Shown piece after piece: positions 1 to 11,495 of a stretch of DNA of 64,000 bases. The position numbers and the translations under genes are program-made. The stretch comes from Cladorhizidae sp. MBARI D1340-BT2 (lineage: Eukaryota > Porifera > Demospongiae > Poecilosclerida > Cladorhizidae). Each line of letters starts with the position of its first letter. Position 1 is the first letter of the stretch. The notes under the pieces were generated by a model that saw only the letters and a program-made list of their open reading frames with translations, did not search any database and had not been told where the DNA came from. The stretch is taken from positions 34,144,163 through 34,208,162 of the forward strand of contig JAQNBH010000015.1 of NCBI GenBank assembly GCA_028752905.1, in the 5' to 3' direction.

Positions 1-142
1 TTCTTTTATGAATTTGTCTCCTCTTCTATTACATCCCCTCTTCCAGTGTCACCCCCTTTTTTACACATCCTTCTTTTTACACACCTTTCTTTTAACACCA
101 CTTTCTTTATAACTGTTTTTAATATAACTACAATGCACTCAC

Positions 143-1490
143 GTGGTTCAGTGAGAGTAAAAAAGACATTGCTGAACAAAGTTGATGGTCCTGGTCCTAT
201 CTGAGTGTAAGCAGTGACGATGATGTTGGAGATCTTGATATATGGCTCCAGGTTTGATATGATGTAGGTTTGGGGGTCAGAGGTGGCATTCAACATGTTA
301 CTAAGAGAGAAGTAGCCTTCCACTGTATAGATGATGACATAGCCAGTAAGAACACCATTAGGCTCTTGAGGATAACTCCAGGATAGCTCCAGAGAATAGA
401 ATTTGGCATAGCCTGTCAGAAAACCTGACACAGGACCAGGCACTGCATAATGGTTAGGAAATAAATCATGAAAACAATAACATTATTTTGACATACCATC
501 ATCATCAGTTTTTATTGGGCCAATGAAAGTACTGTATGGTCCAGTGCCATTGCTGTTAATTCCTGCCACTTGAAACATGTACTCAGTGATGGGAAATAGT
601 TCATCAACAGTATAAGTACTTTCTGAAGCATTAACATTTCTCGAGATCAGTGTACCATCTACTTGTCTATAATAAGCTACATTTATGTTGTAACCAGTTA
701 TGTCTCCATTTTGTCCTATACAGTCTATATCCAACCATGTCAATGTAATGCTTGTTGAAGTTATGCTGCTATTTGTTAAATCAGGTGGAGCAGCATCTGG
801 AACTATGTACATAAAATATGTATTGTAGTGACAATTCAAGTAACAGTTAACATTACATGTGTACCTACCTGCTTTTAGTGTGTTGATATTAGGTGGATTT
901 TGTAATGATCTTTCTAGATCAAAGGTTTTTGCACGGACATTGACAGAGTATATACTGAATTTTTCCAAGTCCTCAAACAGAGCTGTCTCAGTGTAGACAG
1001 TCATAGTCCTAGTGCTTTCATAGCCCGGACAGCGCTGATTGATATTTCTAGTGAGGGTCACCGTATACTGCTCTGCTGGTAGGCTGTCTATAGGCTGGGT
1101 CACATATATTATGGCTGAACTGTGAGTCACCAAAGTTGATATGATAACTGGTTCCAGTAAATCTGGTGGAAAATTTAGCATTTCAAAGAATATCAATTTC
1201 CAAAAGTGATAGAGTTCATAACTCCTTACCTCGCACAATGATAGATACTGGCCCCAGTGTTTCACTGGAAAAGTGTTTGGAACGAGCTACCATTTGTATA
1301 CTGACGTTTTGACCAACAGAAAGTGCATCCAAAATGTAAGGAGGATTGTAGGTTATTCTGCCAGTTTCAATCTTTTTTTCTGTTGTGAGGAGATATCCTC
1401 GAGTAGGAGGAATGGTGGGAGGAGTCCAGAGTATTTCTATACTGTTCTTTCCAATTTGATGGAGCACAAGATTAGTAGGAGGTTCAGTAT
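143..1490 (-). CDS. Gene A exons 3-6: four FN3 domains
   Basis: There are four one-domain exons: 1490-1230 (87 codons, TEPPTNLVLHQI...), 1162-869 (98 codons, LEPVIISTLVTHSS...), 802-497 (102 codons, PDAAPPDLTNSSI...) and 442-143 (100 codons, VPGPVSGFLTGYAKF...). Each carries FN3 hallmarks: a proline-rich A strand, a W or Y in strand B/C (ILWTPP, LTWLDID, LSWSYP) and a Y-x-F/V-x-V F-strand. Introns are 67, 66 and 54 bp. The exons pair one-to-one with gene B FN3 exons 1-4. Confidence 0.82.
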
Positions 1491-4400
1491 CTGTACACAC
1501 ACACACACACACAACACATACACACAAACACAATGTGCACGCAGACACACACATGCATGCACACACACACATGTGCACACATACACACATAATTACAACA
1601 ACAAACATTAACTAAAACGAGTATTGGCTGTGCAAAAATTAAGCCAGATCTGATCTCTATAATGGAATAACTCGGCAAACAATTGAAGAGGTGGACCAAA
1701 GATTTGTATTGCCACTCATGTCTGTATACCTATATAAGGATGTTTATGTATCATGTATATATATGCCATGCCTTCTAAGGTTGTTAATCCTTAATATCAG
1801 TAGTCTTCCCTGCAAATATGTAATGGCAGTAGCTTTCCTCTCAATTACCACTTTCACTTTTAGTTTAGAATCTTATATAGTAATTGACAGAGATGAATTT
1901 TTTGGTTGGAGCACAATCAATATCAATATTGCTAATGTGAAAAATAAAGGCTTTTTAATCAAATAAGAGCATTAAAAATACATACCAGCGACAGTAAATG
2001 TGGTCACTAGGGGCCTGGCTGTGTCTGCATTATCGACCAAGTAAGTGAATACTCCTGCTTGCTTGCCAATCACTGATATTTTGCTCACATAAATTCTTTC
2101 AGGGCAAATAGCCTCATCGATGTTCACAGGGTCATAATCGAAATTATATGGTACTTGTCGTGGGTCAAAAAGTGTATAGCCGACAACATTGGTAAGATCA
2201 ATGCCATTTCTTCTCCACACGAATCTTGTAGGGTTACCTCCTCGAGATAAGCCTATCAGGGACAATTTAAAATCTAATGATTGTACAAAATTACTTGGTC
2301 CAGTTATCCTTATAGAACTTGATCTAATAGCACCTAGATATACATCAGAAAAATAATATTAATGAATCATAATTGTTCTTAACCATCCCAACTTGATCAA
2401 GTGCTTAATCATCATTAAAAATCATGCTTGAAATATGATCTGCCTATAACTTCCACCTGCAGTAATACAAGAACCATTTAAAACAACAGGATAACCTGTT
2501 CAAAGGAAACATGTCTACCAATGTAGACCACAATCAGTTGAAGGGCCCTTAAATAAATATATATATACATATATAATTATTATACACTAAACATTATGCT
2601 GACTTAAAAAAAATTTTTATGTAAAGGATGAAGGTTCATCCAACTGGTTCTAGCCTACATGTTTCCTTTCTTTTTAACAGATCAATCCAGTATAAGTAAT
2701 TTTTTGTTTCAATTTAGTTGTTGTTTTTAATGTGTAATTGAGTGGTGGAGGACTAAACCAAGTTTGAGCTGAGGATCTCCAGAAAATTTTCACATATTTT
2801 GCCTTGTTGTACACTACACATATACAGCCCATACTGTGTCTTGTCAACTGTACCTGCAAGGTTGTCCACTACACATATATCAGCACATATCTTGTTGCTA
2901 TTGTTGACTTCAGCCCATAGAGGCAGCTACCTGCTTCCTTCAAGTACTTGGTAAAAGTTTATTGAGTCTAGTAAACAAAAGCTATGCCTTATGTAGTATT
3001 CACAGCAAAGAAATCCCTCCAGGAGTACTTTTTTCACAACAGTTGGATTTCGGGTGGTTCCTGATACAAGTGCTATCTTACTTCCTGAAAAAGACATGAT
3101 GCAGTTGAGTACACTCCTGGCATAGCATTGAGTCATGTTTGCAATCGATCCTATTTGAAGAGGAAAGTGAGTCCTTGGTGGAAGACTTGTATAATGATAT
3201 TCACGATTTGTCTTGCCTATTTTATGTTTTTATCACACCTTCCTGATGTTTCTCATGTCCCTTCTACAGGTAGATTACTAGTTTATTAATGTGAGGTAAG
3301 GTGGAATAAAATTGTTCCTAGTCTCGGAGCTCATACATGGATCAAATTGCAGCATGTGTGCCTCACCATTTATGTGCTCATCCACTAGAGGTCCTTATTC
3401 CACACAATATTGCCTAATAATGCTATCATTCCATCAAGTAAAACAAAAATACAGAGCACCATATCAACTGCTACAAGGTTTTAAATTATGTCAAGCCATG
3501 CGTTGTACCTTACTGACCAGAGATGGATCAAGGGTCATAGGATTTGGGATATATCTACCCAGTTAACAGATCATGAGGAGAGATTTGATTAACATCTGTT
3601 TCTGCGCATAAAATTCATCCATATCTGGTTGATAAACTATTATGCATGTGCAAGTTGCCTGGTTATTATGTGTAAACAGGGCATCACTTCATCATGCCAC
3701 TTTGCCACTGGCATAATTGATTATTATGTGTTTGGTATATTTTGTTTTACTTGAGTATATATGATACATTTATTATGCGCATAAAATTCATCCATATCTG
3801 GTTGATAAACTATTATGCATGTGCAAGTTGCCTGGTTATTATGTGTAAACAGGGCATCACTTCATCATGCCACTTTGCCACTGGCATAATTGATTATTAT
3901 GTGTTTGGTATATTTTGTTTTACTTGAGTATATATGATACATTTATTATTCAGCTCAGTTTAGGGCAAGATATGGATTCTCTCCAGACAAGTAGCTATTA
4001 GTTCCTCCTCGACTAGAGATAGTCACAGAATGGCTCAGATGAGGAAGTAGTTGCCAGCTATTCTGGATCATGGAATGTGTTTGGCCTAGCTTCCTAATTT
4101 TATAACTAGTAATTTGTAGCATTTTTCTAAATGCCTGGCTTGAACAAAATGTTTGACATCATTCTTTTAATCTGTGCAATCTCTCATTCAGTGGCATTAT
4201 TATTAGAGATCTGAAGTTACTAGTCAGTGTTGTCCAATTGGTTTTGGTGTGGGAAGGAAAAAATGGATGGGGCACTGATACGTTCGAGATCACATTCTTC
4301 TCATAATCCAGAATAGGTGGCAGCCACTTGATGGTCTAAGCCATTCTGTTAGAATCTCTCTCATATCTCATCTGTAATTTTGTAGTTAAGTCAGTGGTTG

Positions 4401-7400
4401 GCTGCTTAGATAGTACCAACGTTTACCAAAAGTGTTTGCATGTTCAGATCAGCTGTTCTGAGTACATAAATCAGCTGTTGATAACTCAGCATTTGCAGCT
4501 GTTGATGTTGTCATACTTCGCACTGAGCGGGCTTTAAATATATCTGTTATATTGAGTCCTGACTTTGTCACTGCTGATTTTAGCCATGATAAGGTGATTT
4601 GGGTTCAGATTAGCTGATTGGTTGGGAAGAAAATTGATTTTCAGTGCCCACACTTAATTACCTAGTCAAATTTTAGTGCCAGATGAAAACATTTATTTTC
4701 TAGACTGGGTCTTCGTCTTGTCACAGATAGAAATATCAACTAGCAGTTTCTAATCATGAGTCCCAACTGTATGCAGTTCAGGCACTCAGATTTTGAGGAA
4801 TTCCCACTTTGGCTGCCAACCTATGGCATTATTATACCTTAAATCAAAAGAGAGCACAGAGAGCGATCTATCCTTTGTGCTATATATAAAGTTGCACAGT
4901 AAAGTTGGCTGAATCTATGGAGCTCCAAAATTCGTAATCACAAGATTTTGTTAGTGTTTGTAATTCCCCACCTCCCTTCATACAAACATTTGGTCTACTT
5001 ATAAAACATGTTTTCAAAAATTCCTATATCATTCTAAACCGCACAACTACAGTGGTCATTGCCATTAGAGACCTGATATTGGATTGTAGTGCTAAAAATG
5101 GGTGTTTGGGGCATGATTGCCAACACATTTACACCTCCAGTTCCAAAACAAAAACATGTATACATGTATATGGTAAAAGAAAAATGATTATCAAGCATGA
5201 ATGGGTTACAATTTCGTAAATAAATCAGGATCATAATAGCTTAAATGTGTGCAAAGATATGATAGCTTATATCAAAACTATAAGGTCAGATCCTCTCTTC
5301 CCCCATCCTAAAATGCCACTGCACCTTGGAGTCTCATGTCAGAGAGTTCCTACACACTATGGACTACTTGAGGTTAGTACTTACATTAGGAACTCAACTG
5401 GATAATAAGTCTTGGTAGTAATTAAGTCATCTCCAGAGTAAGAATTAATGTTTATAGAATCATTAGGGGTAGTGTAATCTGCTTTTTGACTCCCACAGTT
5501 CTGTAGTAGTGCATATAGGCATACACTTCAAAGTCAAAATAAAAATGCAGATCTCTTTGTCGTGCATCCTTGTCTGCACTGACAAACAATCATTGCCATC
5601 ACAGCATCTGGTTCTGGTATTCCTTGTATCCCTATAATGCCATCAACTCCTTTTGTCTGGCCACATACATCTAGATCAGGTACACATCAAGATTCTTTTC
5701 CAAGTAACTACCCATACCGTGTGCTGATAACTCATATTTCAACAGACTGCCCTCACAAGGAGGAAAAAGACTTGACTCAAATTTATTTTGTTTGGTGAAA
5801 ACATTTCATATCTTGGCTCATGCATCTGTCTTGATTTGGATGAAGATGCATAGAGAAGGAATGTGAAATGCTGTAGAGCAGTGAACAGTTCATATGCAAT
5901 GTCCCAAGACTTTTCCAGACTAAACAAAGTTTCCTGAAATTCCCTGCTCAACCTAAATCTATCCATGGTTCTATCATGGTCCTATGTTGTTATGCCCAAT
6001 GAAGGAACTGGCAGTGATACACCCTTTGAAAGAAAACCATCCAATGAATGGTCATATCCAAGAGAGTCACCGAGCTCTGTGGTGTCCATGAACTGTCTTC
6101 TGGTTTTGGTACCCCATAGATAGCTGGATTTTTCTTGACCTGTTCTTTTTGTAATTAGCAGGTCATTTGTGATATCAGAAGGGGCCTGCATTTCAGTTGC
6201 GATTTTAACCAAGGCATCTTGTTGTTTTTGAATAGTTTAGTCCACATGTTTTGCAGGTCAACCAGTGACTAGACATCAATCTGGTCTTTAAGAATTCTGG
6301 TTGATTGCAAATCTGCATGGTTTAACCTTGAGCTACCAAAGCCTGTTATTTCTGAAATCTTGTGCTCCTTTATACTCAGCATTTAGTAATTGCTCCTGGG
6401 TTTGGACTGAAATCCTTTGTCCCACTTGGGGTCGGCATGTCCTTATCTATGGTCTCCAAGGTTTGATCAACAGAGATTCTGTTAAATGAGTTTTCCTCTC
6501 CAAGCTACATAGATAAATCTACCTGTATAAAAATTAATGTCTGTAGACCTCAGGATGATCAAGTTGAACTCTTGACATCTCAGTATAGATAGAGTAGGCA
6601 TAGTTCTGCCTGTAATAGGAATATTTCACCCAATGGATTAGAAATGTAGAGGCTAATCCTTTCTTTGTTGATTGTACAAAGTACAAGTACAGTTCTCAAT
6701 GATGTCAATGTAAAACATCTAGAATGGACAAAAACTTCCACTTTAGACTTCAGGATATCAAAGCATTGCTTTGAGAGCTGCATTTCATACCTACATGATA
6801 CACTCAACATGACTTCAACCTGTCTGAGTGAGATTCATTAGCAAGATTTGGTAGGGTTGTTTGGTTGGTGGAGTTCTCCTGTGTAACTATTACCAAACCA
6901 TTGATTCTGTCATGTACAACATGGTAACATTAAACAGGCATGGCATGACTGATTTATGTAGTACTCAAGAAAAGTACCAAGATAGGGAAAAACATTGTAT
7001 TTAAAACAATTACCACTAGATCGACTCGTCAATGTAACTATATACACCCGTATACAGAGTAACCTGTCAGATGCTAACATTTAAAATCTCATAGACTAGA
7101 TAATGATTTTAAAAGCATAATGACTGATGTACATGTTTTTAATGGTAGGTGTTGTCTACATGGTTTGGGGATTATAACACAGTGTTTTTTCTTTCTTTTT
7201 TAACTAGTCAATATATTTGTTGTTGTTTTTAAATAAAAACATTTACATTTCCCAGTGCCTGCATATTTTAATCTGTTCAAAGTTCCCTTCATTGTTTTAG
7301 TCTTTTGCTGTTTATGTCATTTTGGCAAAATATACAATTGGCTTTGTATACCCTGTTTGAGTAGAGTAGCCTCTTGTTTTCTGGCATATTGAATGGATAT

Positions 7401-9293
7401 TGCATGGACCGATGGTTTGATTTATCTTTTTCCGCATTTAATGACTTTTTTAATGTGAAAATATTATGACAGAGTTGTTGATAGTGTAGAATTGGAATTC
7501 TGCCCTGTGGTATGCCCTAAGCTAAAAGACTGGACTCTTCTTGTGGATTTTAGCAGTGTTTCAGCAACATTTTCCATGATTGAAAAGCTGTGACAATATG
7601 AGGTAAGGGAGTCTTCTTCAGTACAGTTTAAGATGAAGGTAAGCTGTTTCTATTTCCGTTTTGAATGAACTTGGTACTGTCAACCATTTCCAGTGGGCCA
7701 TATACATTTCATTCTTACTAACTACGTTTGATTTTTAATAAAGAAAGAAAAATGCTCCCTCTCATTGGACACTGACGCATATATAGGTCATAATTTTATT
7801 AACAGGATAGATATCAAACCAAAAAAGCAAAAGAAACAATCGACATCATAAATACGAGTTAAAGAAATTGTAGAAAGTGATTACAGTTTAATTGGCTGAA
7901 GATATTTGAAATGTGTTTTGATACCTATTGTTAAAGTGTGGTATTAAGTTTGAATAAAGACTGTGTGGTTTAAAACGACATAGTTAGCTCTCCTTCATAC
8001 AACAGTAAACTAATATAAAGAACCTCATTTACAATTATTTGACAACTCTATAGTCTGATAACTGTAATGTACATGTCTTGGAGAAAATGTAAAATGTCTG
8101 AAAGATGAAATTGACTTCACTTCATGACTAGTGCCATCCAATCACATGTGTTTAAAAAGGAGTGATAGAATGATTCAATGTGGGCAATTTCAATTTGTCA
8201 CGGGTTTACTCCAGTTTAGAGTTTGACTCGCCAGGACTAAATATTTCCATATCACTGCTGAGATAAGAAATATCATACCCAAGTGTCACATGGGTCGAAC
8301 CTGGTAACCTTTTGGCTGTGGTGGAGCTATGCAAGGAGTTTTGCTCACCCAGGTGATACTAATTTATTAAATTTCATATCGATATTAGAAAATACTTCTG
8401 TAATTCTGATGAGGTGATCTGTTTAAATGTCAGGGCTGAATGAGTTCAGAAATAACCAAGGTTTTTGGAAAAGCATAGTGTATGCAAATTTTACTAAAGA
8501 ACAAAAATGTTTTTATAGTGGATAACAAGAATAAATCCCAAAGTAGCTTTAAATAGCTGCTTACATACACAGTCACTGCATGTGCATATATTTATTGAAT
8601 ATTTATGTGGTTAGACATGAATACTATACTGTTTATCTGCTCTGAACACCATGGTTAATAAAAGGTTTGGTCATAATAGGAGGGTTACCCACTCCTCACA
8701 CCAACGTTGAACTTACAACAATATTAAGACAACGCTTTTTCTTTTTTTGAATAGGTCTAGCTATGCACGCTGCCTTGCTATGGAGTGAGAAGATGAGGTT
8801 CAAACATTGTGTGCAGGGTTTCTATTCTCCCCCCCCCCCCCCCCCCCAGACTAGCATTCCCACGGGCTGGTCTACTTGTAGCATTTGGTTGACCTATGTA
8901 TTCCATCCAGATAAGTCACCTTCTATTGTGAATATAATTCTTAGCCATTTCCTCATATCATGATTCAAGCATTACCGCATACTATATTAGGCCATCAACT
9001 ATGCAAGGGCTGGGAGAGTGGCAAGAAGAAAGCATTCTAACAACACAACTAAAATTTTAAAAATCTCTCTTACTCCTTTATACCTTTGCCCCTCACTCAA
9101 TGCCTTGCATTCATTACACCGATTCTGTGATCAATAGGACACAGTCATTGAGGGACTGAGCAACAGACTATGACTGGTGACAAGGGCAGAGTGAGAAAAA
9201 AAACTTACAAGTGTCTGATTGTACAGCAGATTGTGAAATAATAGTAAGCAACACGCTAACTGCCAAGATCAGTGCACTCAATTTTCTTTTCAT
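143..9293 (-). CDS. Gene A: Ig/FN3 cell-surface protein, 3' part outside the window
   Basis: Six coding exons are predicted on the minus strand: 9293-9209 (signal peptide), 2333-1986 (Ig-like), 1490-1230, 1162-869, 802-497 and 442-143 (four FN3 domains). Each boundary has GT/AG splice signals. Exon lengths are 85, 348, 261, 294, 306 and 300 nt; after the first, all are multiples of three and all junctions are phase 1. The last donor at 143 shows the gene continues past the left edge, so a transmembrane segment and tail should lie outside. The predicted role is an extracellular adhesion or receptor protein, inferred from domain content only. It is a tandem paralogue of gene B (26947-43859), with matching domain order and many matching exon lengths. 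Intron 1 is long (about 6.9 kb); the introns between FN3 exons are 54-67 bp. Confidence 0.8.
1495..1580. repeat. (CA)n microsatellite in a gene A intron
   Basis: An interrupted CA/TG dinucleotide run begins a few bases upstream (minus sense) of the FN3 exon acceptor at 1490. It therefore occupies the polypyrimidine-tract side of the acceptor. Confidence 0.9.
1986..2333 (-). CDS. Gene A exon 2: Ig-like domain
   Basis: The 348-nt exon lies between a CTAG acceptor and a G|GTATGT donor. It shows an FVWRRNG core (Trp on strand C) and a GVFTYLVDNA strand-F region where canonical Ig domains have Tyr-x-Cys; here the Cys is replaced by Tyr. It is clearly homologous to gene B exon 39688-40008, sharing the GLSxGGNPT and GVFTYxVxNA blocks. 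It is probably an extracellular Ig-fold lacking the usual disulfide. Confidence 0.7.
3604..3949. repeat. Perfect 173-bp tandem duplication, two copies
   Basis: Copy 1 (3604-3776) and copy 2 (3777-3949) both begin GCGCATAAAATTCATCC. Read side by side they appear identical throughout. The unit is AT-rich and has no coding signal. Confidence 0.93.
5739..6212 (-). pseudogene. Possible fragment of the FEN-like/Cys-rich gene family
   Basis: Two adjacent minus-strand frames (6212-5982 and 5966-5739) read like part of one decayed protein. The second contains LFTALQHFTFLLYASSSKSR and MHEPRYEMF. From memory this resembles the segment of the uncharacterised multicopy family (see 46539-51000 and 63345-64000) that follows the nuclease-like core and precedes the Cys-rich tail. 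No catalytic motif is present in this piece. The assignment is from recalled family pattern only. Confidence 0.35.
8829..8847. repeat. Poly-C tract
   Basis: An uninterrupted run of 19 C residues. Similar C-rich tracts occur near 10151, 27405-27440 and 37801-37865. Confidence 0.9.
9209..9293 (-). CDS. Gene A exon 1: signal peptide
   Basis: This exon encodes 28 codons plus one base, starting MKRKLSALILAV and continuing as a hydrophobic stretch to VQSDT. It is a textbook signal peptide with a basic n-region and a hydrophobic core. It ends T|GTAAGT in phase 1, which completes a Cys codon with the GT that opens the Ig exon at 2333. Gene B uses the same first-exon design. An in-frame upstream Met exists (near 9380), but starting there would bury the signal sequence, so the start at 9293 is preferred. 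Confidence 0.72.
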
Positions 9294-10430
9294 CTTTTGA
9301 AAACTGCGTAGTGGTGTTTCTATGGTTTCCAGACACTGGTTACAATAATTATGACGCGTGGCCGTGACGCACAGAGGCATAATAATTATGACGGGTGTCA
9401 GAGTTTATTTTCTCCCCCAATTTATTTTATTCCCTGGCCTACCGCTCCACTGCCTCCGCGACTTACCTCCCGCCAACTCCACCCGCCAGCTCTGGCACCG
9501 CTGGGACGAATGTTTTTGTTGTTTTATTTTTTCTACGCAACTGGTGATGGTAAACATGGTATGTTAGAAGATTTGGAAATGATGCTAATGCTTGGTCAGG
9601 CCGGAGTGAGTGTAGTCAAATATATAATTCTGGATGAATGAGATGATCCAGAAATAGATAGTACCAAGTTTGCTAAAGTTTAAAACACACACACACACAC
9701 AGATTAAGACAATGCCTTATCATCATCTCTGTGGGCAGATTAACAAGAGATATTTCCAGTGAAAATGCAATAAAACGCTCTCTATATAAATAAATGAATA
9801 TAAAAACATAAAAATAATTAGTAAACAAATCAATAAAATTAATAATGTATTTGCTCATATTGAAGTCATTTTCCAAGTTTCAGAACATTTGAAGATTCTA
9901 TGATGCCGTTACGACAGCTTTTGCACTCACTATTTTCATCAGCAACTCGAAAAAGAATCGCGTCCCGTTAGATTAGAAGAATTTGACAATATTTCCACAA
10001 ATATCTCCCCTAATTTCTCACCCAAACTCCATAATTTATATATCACCAGAATGCTTATTGTCTGCTCTTTAACTTAAGATAATCTATTTTCACTGTTATG
10101 AGAATGTGTTGGGTATAGACCAGCATATCTGCATGTGGTTTGTATGGGATTCCCCCCCCCCCCTCCTGTGGTGCATTACCATACTGATTCAAATAGTTTA
10201 GGTGAACTACTACATTGTACTCTTACCATAAACCACCTAACAGCCACTTAGCATTATTAATGGTTTTTTAATTCAAGGACAGGGCAAAAGTTGGATTGCC
10301 TGGCTGACACCTTGGCATAAAAAATATCTATGACAAAAGTTAAATACATCTTATTTTCTAAGCTACATTTTGGTACAAAAATGATGTTGATAGGGAGCAG
10401 TGGGTGGAAGTTATGATTGGTATCGTCGAG
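9294..10430. other. 5' flank of gene A and intergenic DNA
   Basis: The 9340-9520 stretch is GC-richer than its surroundings and lies directly upstream of the gene A start, so it may include the promoter. An (AC)n run lies at 9683-9702. A plus-strand open frame at 9351-9641 has no recognisable domain and is not called. Confidence 0.4.
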
Positions 10431-10439
10431 GTGTATTTT

Positions 10440-10960
10440 TTTGACATTATTCCCCCCTTTCAAGCACCCTTTCTACAGACATCTGAAGACATCAGGAGGG
10501 TCTGCTGGAAGTTCAACATCAAAGTCGTTTTCAGATCAGAAGAACTCTAAGGACACACTGAGTAGAGTGAAGGATGCTTTACCATTTATTATGCACTCGT
10601 GCATTGTGTACTGCATCCCTTGTAGCTGTCAAAAATACTACATTGGGGAGACCATCAGAAGACTGGAGGCTATTGTGAAGATACATGTAGTAAGTGTGCT
10701 AAAGAGAAGTCTGTAATTGCTGAACATGCATGGGATAATGGACATCCTATTTTGTGGGAGGAAACCACCTTCTTGAACCAGGCCAGAAGACAGAAGGAAC
10801 TACTGGTGAGGAAAGAATTGTACATCAGCATATCATCAAAGTGTGAGCAGTTCAATCGAGACTCTGGAATGGACTTGCCCATCTTCTGGGGAGCAACTCT
10901 CAAGAGCCTGAACTTGAAGCAAATAATTACTTGCTATTATTTTTTATTTATTTTTTTGTA
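10440..10960 (+). pseudogene. Penelope-like retroelement remnant: GIY-YIG endonuclease C-terminus
   Basis: Two offset plus-strand frames make up the 3' end of a Penelope-like element (PLE) ORF. The first carries TLSRVKDALPF and VYCIPCSCQKYYIGET, the GIY-YIG signature with the Cys pair typical of PLE endonucleases. A frameshift near 10680-10700 leads to the second, with IAEHAWDNGHPILWEETTF, the conserved downstream His/Asn/Glu region. An upstream frameshift near 10530 separates an IRRVCWKFNIKVVF stretch. The RT domain is absent. An AT-rich tail and hammerhead-like motifs follow (11056-11353), as expected for PLE terminal repeats. Confidence 0.75.
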
Positions 10961-11055
10961 ATTTATTAAACTATTATTATTCTCAATGGACTCTCAGTTG
11001 ACATAATAACATTAAAATCACCTTCTCAATAATCAACTTCAATTTTTATTCACTC

Positions 11056-11079
11056 GACGTTTCGAATAGTCTTCATCAG
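11056..11079 (-). ncRNA. Hammerhead-ribozyme-type motif, shortened stem II
   Basis: On the minus strand CTGATGA (11079-11073) is followed by AGACTATTC and then GAAACGTC (11063-11056). The core boxes are intact but stem II is reduced compared with the copy at 41828-41860. PLE terminal repeats are known to carry such motifs. This copy faces opposite to the adjacent GIY-YIG remnant. Confidence 0.55.
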
Positions 11080-11091
11080 GAATTTTTTTGT

Positions 11092-11215
11092 TTGTTATTA
11101 TTATTGTTATTGTTGTTATTATTATTATTATTATTAATTTTTTTATTATTATTATTTATATTTTTTTATTTATTTTTTTATAATTTATTTGTTATTATTA
11201 TTACATTTACTATTC
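11092..11215. repeat. ATT/TTA-rich low-complexity tract
   Basis: Imperfect TTATTA repeats and T-runs follow the GIY-YIG remnant. The frame through it (11092-11286) encodes only Leu/Ile/Phe and is not a gene. Confidence 0.85.
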
Positions 11216-11320
11216 TTTTTCACATCCGGTTCACATGCCATATGTGTGCCGGTTCACTTGTGCCATGCTTTTGCAGCATGTGGTAAATAGCTATATAGCA
11301 AGATCATCGAGTCTTAGTGT

Positions 11321-11353
11321 CTCATGAAGGCTAGAGCATCAAGTCGAAAGGTC
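11321..11353 (+). ncRNA. Degenerate hammerhead-type motif
   Basis: CTCATGA-AGGCTAG-AGCAT-CAAGTC-GAAAGGTC aligns with the intact copy at 41828 but has a mutated core box (CTCATGA instead of CTGATGA) and an imperfect stem II. The shared downstream tail (AATTTCAAGTTCATTATTGAG) confirms membership of the same repeat. Confidence 0.5.
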
Positions 11354-11495
11354 GAGAGAATACAATTTCAAGTTCATTATTGAGTAGGTTATTAAATTAT
11401 TCTAATGTGTTGAGCTACTCAAAACTGTCAGTTTTAAGTAGCATATTTTATTTAGGTCTAGTTGTTTATTAAAAATCATTGAAAATATCCTAACC

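Larger units (their letters stand above)
2334..9208 (-). other. Intron 1 of gene A
   Basis: This 6.9-kb intron separates the signal-peptide exon from the Ig exon. It holds a 173-bp tandem duplication (3604-3949), a possible FEN-like gene fragment (5739-6212) and a poly-C run (8829-8847). I see no other supportable coding exon; the remaining open frames are short and lack recognisable motifs. Confidence 0.6.

Noticed and set aside
1491..1608. N-terminal extension of the gene A FN3 frame (repeated Cys-Val)
   Set aside because: It is translation of the intronic CA/TG microsatellite upstream of the acceptor at 1490.
9351..9641. Plus-strand 96-codon frame upstream of gene A
   Set aside because: No recognisable domain or splice partner; it overlaps the GC-rich 5' flank of gene A.
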